In this document: piece after piece, positions 15,442-23,526 of the stretch | Layout: every line of letters begins with the position of its first letter | How positions within the stretch are numbered: the stretch's first letter is position 1 | Assembly (NCBI RefSeq): GCF_001704295.1 | Contig: NZ_CP012334.1 | Span: 3,050,084-3,114,083 of the forward strand | DNA from: Bordetella sp. H567 | Lineage (GTDB): Bacteria; Pseudomonadota; Gammaproteobacteria; Burkholderiales; Burkholderiaceae_B | Reading direction: 5' to 3' | DNA: 64,000 nt | Program-made: the position numbers and the translations under genes | Notes under the pieces: generated by a model | The model's database searches: none | Seen by the model: the letters and a program-made list of their open reading frames with translations, nothing else | What the model was told of the DNA's origin: nothing

Positions 15442-18400
15442 ATGCCTCCCATTACTGGAGCCAGCGCGGCTCCCCTCACCCTCGTCACCTCGTCCCAGTC
15501 GATCCAACCCTCCTGCCGTGTCCAGGGCCCTGGCTTCAAGGCGGTCCAGGGCGTGGCAAAGCGTATACACAAATGGCCGGGAGGCACGCATGCCGCCTCC
15601 CGCGCACCGTTCACCCTGCTGCGCGGCGAGCACCAAGCGCGTGTAAACAAGGCCGCGCGCTGCCGCGACCGCATTGCCGAGGCAAGCCGGCATCTGCAGG
15701 CCAACACGGGACGCGCGCCCGACGCCGGCGACCTGGCGGCGCTCGAGCGCAGCGAAGCCAAACTGCAAGACCAGACCAAGGTCCATGCCTCGCTGCGCGA
15801 CGTACTGGTCGACCAGACCATCCGCGCCTACCTGCCGGAAAATACAGGTCGCCGGCAGGCCAAGCAGCGCTACAAAGGCTTGATCAAGCTGCGCCAAGGC
15901 CCCCTGAATAAACCACACCGGGCCGGATCGGCGCCCGATGCCGTCCGCTGCGCGCTGGACACGGCCACGGCGCTGGAAGCGTCCGCCCGGCAGGTCCAGG
16001 CGATCGGCCAGGCGTACCAGGCCGGCGACGGGCGGATCGTGCTATCGGGGCAGATGGTGGATGAACTGGTCAGCCTGCTGAACGGCATGAAGATGCTGCG
16101 CCCCCAGGAACAGGATCCTGCCGACTTTCTTTACCCAGCCGTGAAGCTGATGCACGAGGCGAACCGCGGCGCGGCGCCCGGCGACCCGCTGTTGCCGAAA
16201 CTGCTGCGCGACCTGGGCAACGCGGGGCGGGACGACGCGCAGGGGCTGCGCGCCCAGCTGATGCGCAAATGCGATGCGCTGGACTTTTGGCTCGCCCACC
16301 ATGCCGAGGAGTCTTATGCCCACGCGCCTGCCGCGACGCGGCAGGGCTTGGCCGCCGCACTCGATGTGCTGCTGGATGGATTAGCCGGCGCGGCCCGCAA
16401 GGTGCTGCACGAAGAACTGCAGGCCTGCGTGCCAGGCTGGGCACGCCAGGCGCAGGCCGGCCTGTTCCGGGATGCCGGCATCCTGCATGACAGCGCGCAG
16501 CGCTGGCGGGACCACGGCCTGGCGCACGGCGACGGCGTGGCGGTTTTGCAGGCTTCCCCGGCCGAAGCGGTGAAGATGCTGCTGGAGCAGGCCGCGAACG
16601 AGGCGCTGGGTACGGCCGCCGCGCCCGCCGGCGAACGCGCGCCGCTGATCCATGGGTTAAGGAGCCGACTGGACCCGCTTGCCCAAGTCATCCAGCGGGC
16701 GCTGGACGAAAAGGGGCTGGCGAACCATGCCACGCCCAACGAAATCGCCGCGCTGCGCCAGTCGCTGATGCAGGCAGTGCTGGAAGAGACCGGCATCCTG
16801 GGCGAGATCCATCGGCTGCGGGCCGCGGACATTCCAACTGCCGCCTCGCCGTCGCAAGGCGCCACACCCGCTGTCGGGTCGCGACAGGCGCAGCCCCGCC
16901 GCGCCCCGCATCCCGGCAATCTGCGCACGGCCTCCGATCCCTTCGGGGCTCCCAACCGTCCTCTGCATTCCCAGGTGCTCAAGCGCATGAAAAACGCCGG
17001 CGCGGACGCGCAGCGCCAGATCATCAAGATGCTGACGGCGTGCCGGCAAAGCGGCGACAAGTCCTTGTCGGGCCACAAGCTGCGCGCGCTGAACGGCGCA
17101 TACGCGGCCCTGCAGGCTGTCCACGGCAACGCGGCCCAGGGCGTATGGCAGGCGCTGCTCAAGGACGAGACGATGCGTCTGAAGGATCGCGACCTGCAGG
17201 CGCTGAACAGCGGCGTATTGTGCGCGCGCGCCGGCGGCGCGGCCAACCCGGGGTCCGTTGTCGCGGACGACGCCGAACGTGCCGCCAGCGACAGGCTGCT
17301 GGACGAGATCTGGACCGCCGTGCGCGCCACCTCGGCCAGGCGCAGTGCCACGCCCTTGCTGAAAAGCTGGTGCGCGTCGCCATCCGCCACGGCGGACACG
17401 GTGAGCGGCCCCGCGCTTGCCCGCCAGACGGAAGTCTTGCGCGACCGGATCGGCATGCTGGAGGATGGCAAGGTGGACGTCCGGACACTGCTGGACGCCG
17501 CACTGGAAGAGTTGGACAACCGGGAATTGAAAGCCTTGATCGCGGCACTGGCGAGGGCGCCGGCGGCAGACTCGGCCACCCGTGCCACGTCGATCCGGAC
17601 GGTGGACGTCGCGGCGACTTTGCCGTTCACGTCGAGGGCGGCCTCCGGGGCACGCTCCGCGGCCGACGCCACGACGATGCCCGCGGCAAGCGCCACGGCG
17701 ATGTCGGCCATAACGTCCGCTGCCGCGGCTGCGCTCGACGCGCCGGCAACACAGCCCATCGACGCCGGGACGTCGACGCTGCGCCGGCGGCTGGCGCGAT
17801 TACTGCGCGGCGGCGATCGCCGTCCGAGCGTGCAAGCCCAGCCCGCAGCCACCGCCCCGGCCCCAGCCCCGATGAACACGCAGGTCTTCGTGGACCAGCT
17901 ATATGCCGCGGCGCGCGGCCAGGCGGAGAAGCGCATGGAGGCGCTGCGCGACACGCTGATGCCGCCCTTCCTGACCACGCTGTTCGCCCAGGCCGGTGTT
18001 CTCCATGCCATGATCGACACCCCGGAAGCGCGCGCCGTCAACGGGCCGCCCGCGAAAACGCTGGAACGCCTGATCCGCGATGCCGTCCGGCAAGGCAAGC
18101 TGACCCATCAATCCAACGCGGACACGGCCGCCGCGCTGACGGGTACCTACTTCCTGCGCACGACGCGGGGCTACGACATCGTGCGCGACCTGACACGCAC
18201 GCTGGCCAACGAAACGGCGTCGCTGCATGCGCGCCTGGCAGCCGGCATGGAAGACCTGGGCATTGCACACTTTTGCTCCGCCAGGGCCGCCGCCGAATGG
18301 CGCGACGGCGCCATCGAACATATCCTGCACAAGACCGGCATATGGGAACGCCTGGACCTGGCGGTGGCACGCCGCGCGCCCCGCATCATGGCAACACAGC

Positions 18401-18939
18401 GGGATGCACCCGGCCTGGCCGGCATCGACGGGCGTCCTTCCCTGATGCGTGGCGAGGTGCGCGCCAGCACCCGTTCGACGCAGTCGGTGGACCGCAACGG
18501 CTATGCCATATTCGGAGCGCTTCCGGGCAGGGCCGGGATGGAGTCGGTGCCTGAGGAAGCGGGCCACGCCGCCATCGACCGCCGCGTCGACGAACCGATC
18601 TATGCGACCATCGACCAGCCCGTCGACGCGCCGATTTACGCCGCCATCGACCAGCCCACCGATGGCCCCGCCGACGCCGCCATCGGCAGGCACATCGATG
18701 AGCCGCCCTACGCCGGCGTCCAAAAACGCGCCAGCACGGTGGCCTCCGACGACAGCGGCATCGGCAGCGCCGACGACGCTTCGCAGATCTCCATCAACGG
18801 CCATCCCTACGAGGCGACCCGCGGGTCGGCTTACACCACGCCTAGGACGCGCATGGCAAACGCCGTCGACCCACAGCTGGCCGCCGCCTTGCGCGCCGCG
18901 CTGGAGGAACGCAACCGTGGCGCGTGGAACCGGGCCTAG
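15442..18939 (+). CDS. Very large protein of unknown family with C-terminal EPIYA-type repeats (candidate secreted effector)
   Basis: I do not recognise a known family in this 1165-aa protein (1229 aa if started at 15250; no start has a clear ribosome-binding site). From 15442 the N-terminus is Ser/Thr/Pro-rich and lacks a hydrophobic signal, like type III secretion substrates. Helix-rich blocks lie at about 55-510, 560-830 and 880-1010, separated by Ala/Pro/Ser/Thr linkers. No membrane segment is evident. The tail contains five 12-residue repeats with EPIYA at 1051-1055, APIYA 12 residues later and EPPYA 36 residues after the first, then DSGIGS at 1104-1109. EPIYA motifs in CagA, Tarp and Bartonella Beps are phosphorylated by host Src/Abl kinases. 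Its function as an effector is inferred. No secretion or chaperone gene is adjacent. Confidence 0.7.
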   Translation: MPPITGASAAPLTLVTSSQSIQPSCRVQGPGFKAVQGVAKRIHKWPGGTHAASRAPFTLLRGEHQARVNKAARCRDRIAEASRHLQANTGRAPDAGDLAALERSEAKLQDQTKVHASLRDVLVDQTIRAYLPENTGRRQAKQRYKGLIKLRQGPLNKPHRAGSAPDAVRCALDTATALEASARQVQAIGQAYQAGDGRIVLSGQMVDELVSLLNGMKMLRPQEQDPADFLYPAVKLMHEANRGAAPGDPLLPKLLRDLGNAGRDDAQGLRAQLMRKCDALDFWLAHHAEESYAHAPAATRQGLAAALDVLLDGLAGAARKVLHEELQACVPGWARQAQAGLFRDAGILHDSAQRWRDHGLAHGDGVAVLQASPAEAVKMLLEQAANEALGTAAAPAGERAPLIHGLRSRLDPLAQVIQRALDEKGLANHATPNEIAALRQSLMQAVLEETGILGEIHRLRAADIPTAASPSQGATPAVGSRQAQPRRAPHPGNLRTASDPFGAPNRPLHSQVLKRMKNAGADAQRQIIKMLTACRQSGDKSLSGHKLRALNGAYAALQAVHGNAAQGVWQALLKDETMRLKDRDLQALNSGVLCARAGGAANPGSVVADDAERAASDRLLDEIWTAVRATSARRSATPLLKSWCASPSATADTVSGPALARQTEVLRDRIGMLEDGKVDVRTLLDAALEELDNRELKALIAALARAPAADSATRATSIRTVDVAATLPFTSRAASGARSAADATTMPAASATAMSAITSAAAAALDAPATQPIDAGTSTLRRRLARLLRGGDRRPSVQAQPAATAPAPAPMNTQVFVDQLYAAARGQAEKRMEALRDTLMPPFLTTLFAQAGVLHAMIDTPEARAVNGPPAKTLERLIRDAVRQGKLTHQSNADTAAALTGTYFLRTTRGYDIVRDLTRTLANETASLHARLAAGMEDLGIAHFCSARAAAEWRDGAIEHILHKTGIWERLDLAVARRAPRIMATQRDAPGLAGIDGRPSLMRGEVRASTRSTQSVDRNGYAIFGALPGRAGMESVPEEAGHAAIDRRVDEPIYATIDQPVDAPIYAAIDQPTDGPADAAIGRHIDEPPYAGVQKRASTVASDDSGIGSADDASQISINGHPYEATRGSAYTTPRTRMANAVDPQLAAALRAALEERNRGAWNRA
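18556..18735 (+). repeat. Five 36-bp units encoding EPIYA-like 12-residue repeats
   Basis: Five in-register 36-bp units have the consensus x-P-x-Y-A-A/T-I-D-x-x-V/T/I-D. Units 2 to 5 open with EPIYA (18592-18606), APIYA (18628-18642), GPADA (18664-18678) and EPPYA (18700-18714). The first unit keeps only AAID and VD. Exact 36-bp spacing with diverged codons suggests an old duplication in which Pro and Tyr were retained in three units. Confidence 0.88.
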
Positions 18940-19886
18940 TCCTGATGCGCGGCGGCCAGGCCTTCCAGCATGCGCACGCCCGGCATGGGCGTGGCATAGA
19001 CCGCCTGCGCGAGCGCTTCGATGGCGGCCAGCCGCGGGAAGCTGCGCCGCCAGGCCAGCACCACGCGTCGATCCGGCACCGGCTCTTCCAGCGGCACGTA
19101 GCGCAGCAGGCTGTCGGCCGGGGGATTCTCCGGCACGGCTGTCACCGGCAGCACCGTGATGCCGATGCCTGCCGCGACCATATGGCGGATGGTTTCCAGC
19201 GAGGACCCTTCGAAGGTGCGCTGGATACCGTCGCTGGCGGCGGAAAAACGCGACAGCTCCGGACAGACTTCCAGTACCTGGTCGCGGAAACAGTGCCCGC
19301 TGCCCAGCAGCAGCATGGTCTGCTGCTTCAGGTCCTGCGCCGGGATGGCCGTGCGATCCGCCCACGGATGGTCCCTGGGCACGGCAACCAGGAAAGGCTC
19401 GTCATACAGCGGCTGGATGACCAGGCCCGCTTCCGGCAGCGGCAGGGCCATGATGGCGCAGTCGATCTCGCCCTGGCGCAGCAGCTCCACCAGGCGCAAG
19501 GTGAAGTTTTCCTGCAGCAGCAAGGGCATTTGCGGCGTGCGTTCGATCTGCACCGGCACCAGCCGCGGCAACAGGTAAGGCCCGATGGTGTGGATCACGC
19601 CCACGCGCAAGGGGCCGGCCAGCGGGTCGTGCCCCTGGCGGGCGATTTCCTTGATGCTGGCGCTTTCCTCCAGCACCTTCTGCGCCTGCGCGACGATGCG
19701 CTGGCCGATGGGCGTGACACCCACCTCCGCCCCGCCGCGCTCGAAAATCGTCACGCCCAGTTCGTCCTCAAGTTTCCGTATCGCCACCGACAAGGTCGGC
19801 TGGCTGACGAAACAGGCCTCGGCCGCGCGGCCGAAATGACGTTCGCGTGCCACGGCGACGATGTACTTGAGTTCGGTGAGAGTCAT
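18936..19886 (-). CDS. oxyR: OxyR, LysR-type peroxide sensor
   Basis: This 316-aa regulator has an N-terminal LysR helix-turn-helix (HFGRAAEACFVSQPTLSVAIR). The redox cysteines Cys199 and Cys208 in GSGHCFRDQVLEVC have the same numbering as in E. coli OxyR, where H2O2 forms a disulfide that activates antioxidant genes. Its stop codon overlaps the stop of the convergent effector-like gene by 3 nt. It is followed upstream by recG, an order common in Bordetella-like genomes. No katG or ahpC is in the window. Confidence 0.95.
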   Translation of the reverse strand: MTLTELKYIVAVARERHFGRAAEACFVSQPTLSVAIRKLEDELGVTIFERGGAEVGVTPIGQRIVAQAQKVLEESASIKEIARQGHDPLAGPLRVGVIHTIGPYLLPRLVPVQIERTPQMPLLLQENFTLRLVELLRQGEIDCAIMALPLPEAGLVIQPLYDEPFLVAVPRDHPWADRTAIPAQDLKQQTMLLLGSGHCFRDQVLEVCPELSRFSAASDGIQRTFEGSSLETIRHMVAAGIGITVLPVTAVPENPPADSLLRYVPLEEPVPDRRVVLAWRRSFPRLAAIEALAQAVYATPMPGVRMLEGLAAAHQD

Positions 19887-19937
19887 GGTCGGGCTTCCGT
19901 ATCATGGCCGCTCGCGCGGCGCGTTGAGTCACGATCT

Positions 19938-22031
19938 TCAGGTACGCAGGAAATCCTCGCGCCCGCGCATCCAGCGCGCCAGGTGCGCCTGCACCGCGTC
20001 GGCGTGATCCTTGCGCAGCCAGGCGGCGGCCTCGCGCGCCTGTTCCGCGATGGCCGCATCCAGCTCGATATCGGCAAAGCGCAGCAGCGCCAGGCCGGAT
20101 TGCCGGGTCCCCAGGAATTCCCCCGGCCCGCGCTGCACCAGGTCGCGCCGCGCGATTTCAAAACCGTCGGAGGTCTCGAACATCGCGCGCAGGCGTTCGC
20201 GGGCGATACGCGACAACGGTGCCTGGTACACCAGCACGCAGACCGATTCGGCGGTGCCGCGTCCCACGCGGCCGCGCAGCTGATGCAGCTGGGCCAGGCC
20301 GAAACGCTCGGCGTGTTCGATCACCATGAGCGAGGCATTGGGCACGTCGACGCCGACCTCGATCACCGTGGTCGCGACCAGTACGTCGACGCGGCCTTCG
20401 CGGAACGCCTGCATGACCTCGGCCTTTTCGTTCTGCGGCAGGCGCCCGTGTACCAGGCCGATGCGCAGGTCCGGGAGGTCGGCGCGCATGGCCTCGTAGG
20501 TGTCGACCGCCGTCTGCAATTCCAGCGCCTCGCTTTCCTCGACCAGCGGGCAGACCCAGTATGCCTGGCGCCCCGCGCGCGCGGCCTGCGCGATATGGGC
20601 GATGACCTCCTCGCGGCGCGCGTCGGACACCAGCTTGGTGACCACCGGCGTGCGTCCCGGCGGCAGTTCGTCGATAACGGACACGTCCAGGTCGGCGAAA
20701 AAAGTCATGGCCAGCGTGCGCGGAATCGGCGTGGCGCTCATGTTCAGCTGATGCGGCACGATGCGCCCGCGCGCCGACTCGCCCTTGCGATTCAGGGCCA
20801 GGCGCTGTCCCACGCCAAAGCGGTGCTGTTCATCCACGATGGACAGGCCCAGGCGCTGGAAGGCCACGTGCTCCTGGATCAGGGCCTGGGTGCCCACGAT
20901 CAGCTGCACGCTGCCGTCGGCCACGGCGGCGGCCGCCTCGCGCCGCGCCTTCGCCCCCACGCTGCCGCTCAGCCAGGCCACCCGCACGCCCAGGGGTTGC
21001 AGCCAATCCACGAGTTTGCGGAAATGCTGTTCGGCCAGGATTTCGGTCGGCGCCATCAAGGCCACCTGCGCGCCCGCCTCCATGGCCTGGGCCGCCGCGA
21101 TGGCCGCGACGACCGTCTTGCCGCTGCCGACGTCGCCCTGCAGCAACCGATGCATGGGAAAGGGCCGGGCCAGGTCGGCCGCGATCTCGGCGACCACGCG
21201 TTGCTGCGCCCCGGTCAGCGCGAAGGGCAAGGCGCCGTACAGGCGCGCGACCAGGCCGCCGGCATTGCCGGACGGCGCCAGCGGCAAGGCCTTGTGCGAC
21301 CGCCGGGCCGCGCGCGCGGCCGCCAGCGAGAGCTGCTGGGCCAGCAGTTCGTCGAACTTGATGCGCCGCCATGCGGGATGCGCGCGTTCGACCAGTTCGT
21401 GCTCCGACACGCCCGGCGGCGGCGCGTGCAATATGCGTATGGACTCGTCGAACGGCGCCAGGCCATAGCGCTCGCGCACCGCGGGTGGCAGCGTGTCGGC
21501 AAGGTCGGCCTGCGCCAATGCTTGCCCGATGGCCTTGCGCAGCACGGTCTGGTGCAGGCCTTCGGTGGTCGGATAGACCGGTGTCAACGCGGTGGCCAGC
21601 GGCGCATCGGCGCTGGCCATGCGCGGATGCACCATTTCCCGTCCGAACAGGCCGCCGCGTATTTCGCCGCGCGCGCGCAGCCGGCGGCCCACCGCCAGCT
21701 GGCGCTGCTGGCTGGGATAGAAATTGAGCCAGCGCAATTGCAGTTCGCCGCTGTCGTCGGCGATGGCCGCCGTCAACTGGCGGCGCGGCCGGTACTGCAC
21801 CTCGCAGCGCGTGATTTCGCCTTCGACCTGGGCGGCGAACCCGGGGCGCAGCGTGGCAATCGGCGTAATACGGGTTTCGTCCTCGTAGCGCAGCGGCAGG
21901 TGCAGGATCAGGTCGGCCGGTTCCACCAGCCCCAGGGCGTGCAGGCGGCGCGTGATGGCATCGCCGCGCGGCGGCGACGCGGCCTGCGCCGCGGATGCGC
22001 GCGCTTTGCCCGGGGCCGTGGCGGCAGGCAT
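19938..22031 (-). CDS. recG: ATP-dependent DNA helicase RecG
   Basis: This 697-aa helicase remodels stalled forks and Holliday junctions. An N-terminal wedge/OB region spans about 60-180. Walker A is GDVGSGKTVVAA, motif II is DEQH in IVDEQHRFGVGQR, motif III is SATPIPRTLA, and the C-terminal lobe has ATTVIEVGVDVPNAS and QLRGRVGRG. Length agrees with E. coli RecG (693 aa). The first 20 residues are Ala-rich and poorly conserved, so the exact start is uncertain. Confidence 0.96.
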   Translation of the reverse strand: MPAATAPGKARASAAQAASPPRGDAITRRLHALGLVEPADLILHLPLRYEDETRITPIATLRPGFAAQVEGEITRCEVQYRPRRQLTAAIADDSGELQLRWLNFYPSQQRQLAVGRRLRARGEIRGGLFGREMVHPRMASADAPLATALTPVYPTTEGLHQTVLRKAIGQALAQADLADTLPPAVRERYGLAPFDESIRILHAPPPGVSEHELVERAHPAWRRIKFDELLAQQLSLAAARAARRSHKALPLAPSGNAGGLVARLYGALPFALTGAQQRVVAEIAADLARPFPMHRLLQGDVGSGKTVVAAIAAAQAMEAGAQVALMAPTEILAEQHFRKLVDWLQPLGVRVAWLSGSVGAKARREAAAAVADGSVQLIVGTQALIQEHVAFQRLGLSIVDEQHRFGVGQRLALNRKGESARGRIVPHQLNMSATPIPRTLAMTFFADLDVSVIDELPPGRTPVVTKLVSDARREEVIAHIAQAARAGRQAYWVCPLVEESEALELQTAVDTYEAMRADLPDLRIGLVHGRLPQNEKAEVMQAFREGRVDVLVATTVIEVGVDVPNASLMVIEHAERFGLAQLHQLRGRVGRGTAESVCVLVYQAPLSRIARERLRAMFETSDGFEIARRDLVQRGPGEFLGTRQSGLALLRFADIELDAAIAEQAREAAAWLRKDHADAVQAHLARWMRGREDFLRT

Positions 22032-22072
22032 GGTGTCGTGGGATACCGTTCAGGAACTGCGAAACGTGCCCT

Positions 22073-22459
22073 TCAGAGAACGACGACGGCTTCCACCTCG
22101 AACTGGGCGCCCTTGGGCAGGCTGGCCACGCCCACCGTGGAACGCGCGGGATAGGGCTGGGGAAAGATATCGGCCATGATGGTGTTGACCGTGCCGAACT
22201 TGCCCAGGTCGGTCAGGAACAGCGTGAGCTTTACCACGTTTTCCTTGGTGCCGCCGGCGGCCTCCGCCACCGCGAGCATATTGGCGAAGGCCTGCTTGAC
22301 CTGCCCTTCGAAGCTCTCGGACACCAGTTCGCCGTTATGGGGTTCCAGGCCGATCTGGCCCGAGAGGTAGACCGTCCTAGCGCCGGTCACGGCGACGGCC
22401 TGCGAATAGGGTCCGACGGCCTTCGGGGCGTCCTGGGTGTGGATGATCTCTTTGTTCAT
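22073..22459 (-). CDS. ridA: RidA family reactive intermediate deaminase
   Basis: This 128-aa protein hydrolyses 2-aminoacrylate and related enamines from threonine and serine dehydratases. It starts at the ATG at 22459, six bases after GGAG. The family pattern is clear: the N-terminal GPYSQAV, then VYLSGQIGL, and the conserved Arg with YPARSTVGVASLPKGAQFEVEA near the C-terminus. It lies 41 nt before recG on the same strand and may share its transcript. Confidence 0.92.
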   Translation of the reverse strand: MNKEIIHTQDAPKAVGPYSQAVAVTGARTVYLSGQIGLEPHNGELVSESFEGQVKQAFANMLAVAEAAGGTKENVVKLTLFLTDLGKFGTVNTIMADIFPQPYPARSTVGVASLPKGAQFEVEAVVVL

Positions 22460-22518
22460 GTTGGCTCCGGCGCGGAAAGACATAGGAAAACTTCTATCGA
22501 AGTTTAATCATCCATAGG

Positions 22519-23439
22519 CTACCGTGAAAGCCCTGCATGGTGCGCGATCGACGCGATATGTTCACGCTCTCGTAACAATGTTTCATATAAAGTCTGGGCG
22601 GCCAGGGGCAGCGTGCGGCCGGTGCGCTTGACCAGATAGAGCGCCCGCGTGGGCACCTTGCCGGCCAGCGGGCGGATCGCCACGCCGGGCCGCTGGAAGT
22701 GGAACAAGGTCATCTCCGGCACGATGCTGACCCCCAGCCCCGCCGCCACCAGGCCGGTGACGGTGGCCAGGTGTTCGACCTCCACCAACGGGCGCAGCTT
22801 GCGCCGGCCCAGGGCGGCATCCAGGTGCTGGCGCACGCTGCTGTTGCGGGCCAGCTGGATCAGCGGCCATTTGGCCACCTGCGCCAGCGTCGCGGCCGGC
22901 CGGGCGGCCAGCGGGTGATCGGCGCGGCACACCAGGTGAAACCGGTCCGCATGCAGGAATTCGCTGTCCAGTTCCGCCATATCGGCGCGCCGCGAGGCCA
23001 CGGCGAAGTCGACCTCGCCGTCGCGCACCATATCCAGGCAGGGGTCCAGCAACGCATCGCGCAGCGTCAGGGCGATACCGGGGTAGCGCCGGTGGAAATC
23101 GGCCAGGATATCCGGCAGCCAGCCCGCGGCCAGCGATGGCAGGGCCGCAAGCGCCACGCGGCCGCGCCGCCGCGCCGCATGGTCGCGCAGGTCCTCCATG
23201 ACCAGTTCGAAGTCGGCCAGCAACCGCCGCGCGGACGTTTCCAATATGCGGCCCTCCGCCGTCAGTTCGACATGCCGCGTGGTGCGGTCGAACAGCCGCA
23301 TGCCGGCGTCGTCCTCGATGGCGCGAATGAGGGCGCTGAAAGCGGGCTGCGTCAAATGGCAGCGCTGCGCCGCCCGCGTGAAGTGCCTTTCCTCCGCCAG
23401 GGCGACGAAGGCGCGCAGATGCCGGGCCGACAGATTCAT
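22519..23439 (-). CDS. LysR family transcriptional regulator
   Basis: This 306-aa regulator has a LysR DNA-binding domain (RHFTRAAQRCHLTQPAFSALIRAIE) at residues 17-42 and a periplasmic-binding-like effector domain to about 295. It is divergent from the AtuA-type gene pair and Bug receptor, with 87 bp between. It probably controls that cluster. A perfect palindrome, ATCAATTGAT, lies in the shared region. The inducer is unknown. Confidence 0.9.
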   Translation of the reverse strand: MNLSARHLRAFVALAEERHFTRAAQRCHLTQPAFSALIRAIEDDAGMRLFDRTTRHVELTAEGRILETSARRLLADFELVMEDLRDHAARRRGRVALAALPSLAAGWLPDILADFHRRYPGIALTLRDALLDPCLDMVRDGEVDFAVASRRADMAELDSEFLHADRFHLVCRADHPLAARPAATLAQVAKWPLIQLARNSSVRQHLDAALGRRKLRPLVEVEHLATVTGLVAAGLGVSIVPEMTLFHFQRPGVAIRPLAGKVPTRALYLVKRTGRTLPLAAQTLYETLLREREHIASIAHHAGLSR

Positions 23440-23450
23440 GGCATTTCTCT

Positions 23451-23460
23451 ATCAATTGAT
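23451..23460. promoter_or_regulatory. Palindrome in LysR/AtuA divergent promoter
   Basis: ATCAATTGAT is a perfect 10-bp palindrome 12 nt upstream of the LysR start, in an AT-rich stretch (23455-23480) that contrasts with the GC-rich surroundings. A LysR operator or part of a divergent promoter is the likeliest role, but the site is short. Confidence 0.35.
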
Positions 23461-23526
23461 CTTTTATTTCTATTTTACGTATGAACGGCGCCTGCCTATA
23501 GTGGCCGTGGAGACCCCACATCAGCC

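Noticed and set aside
16000-17800. WxxxE-type GEF motif or a catalytic motif in the effector-like protein
   Set aside because: I looked for WxxxE, kinase, protease and ADP-ribosyltransferase motifs and saw none I could support.
18924-22154. Plus-strand frame of 1076 codons across oxyR and recG
   Set aside because: The product is rich in His, Gln and Arg with no domain and lies antisense to two clear genes. Long antisense frames are common at this GC content.
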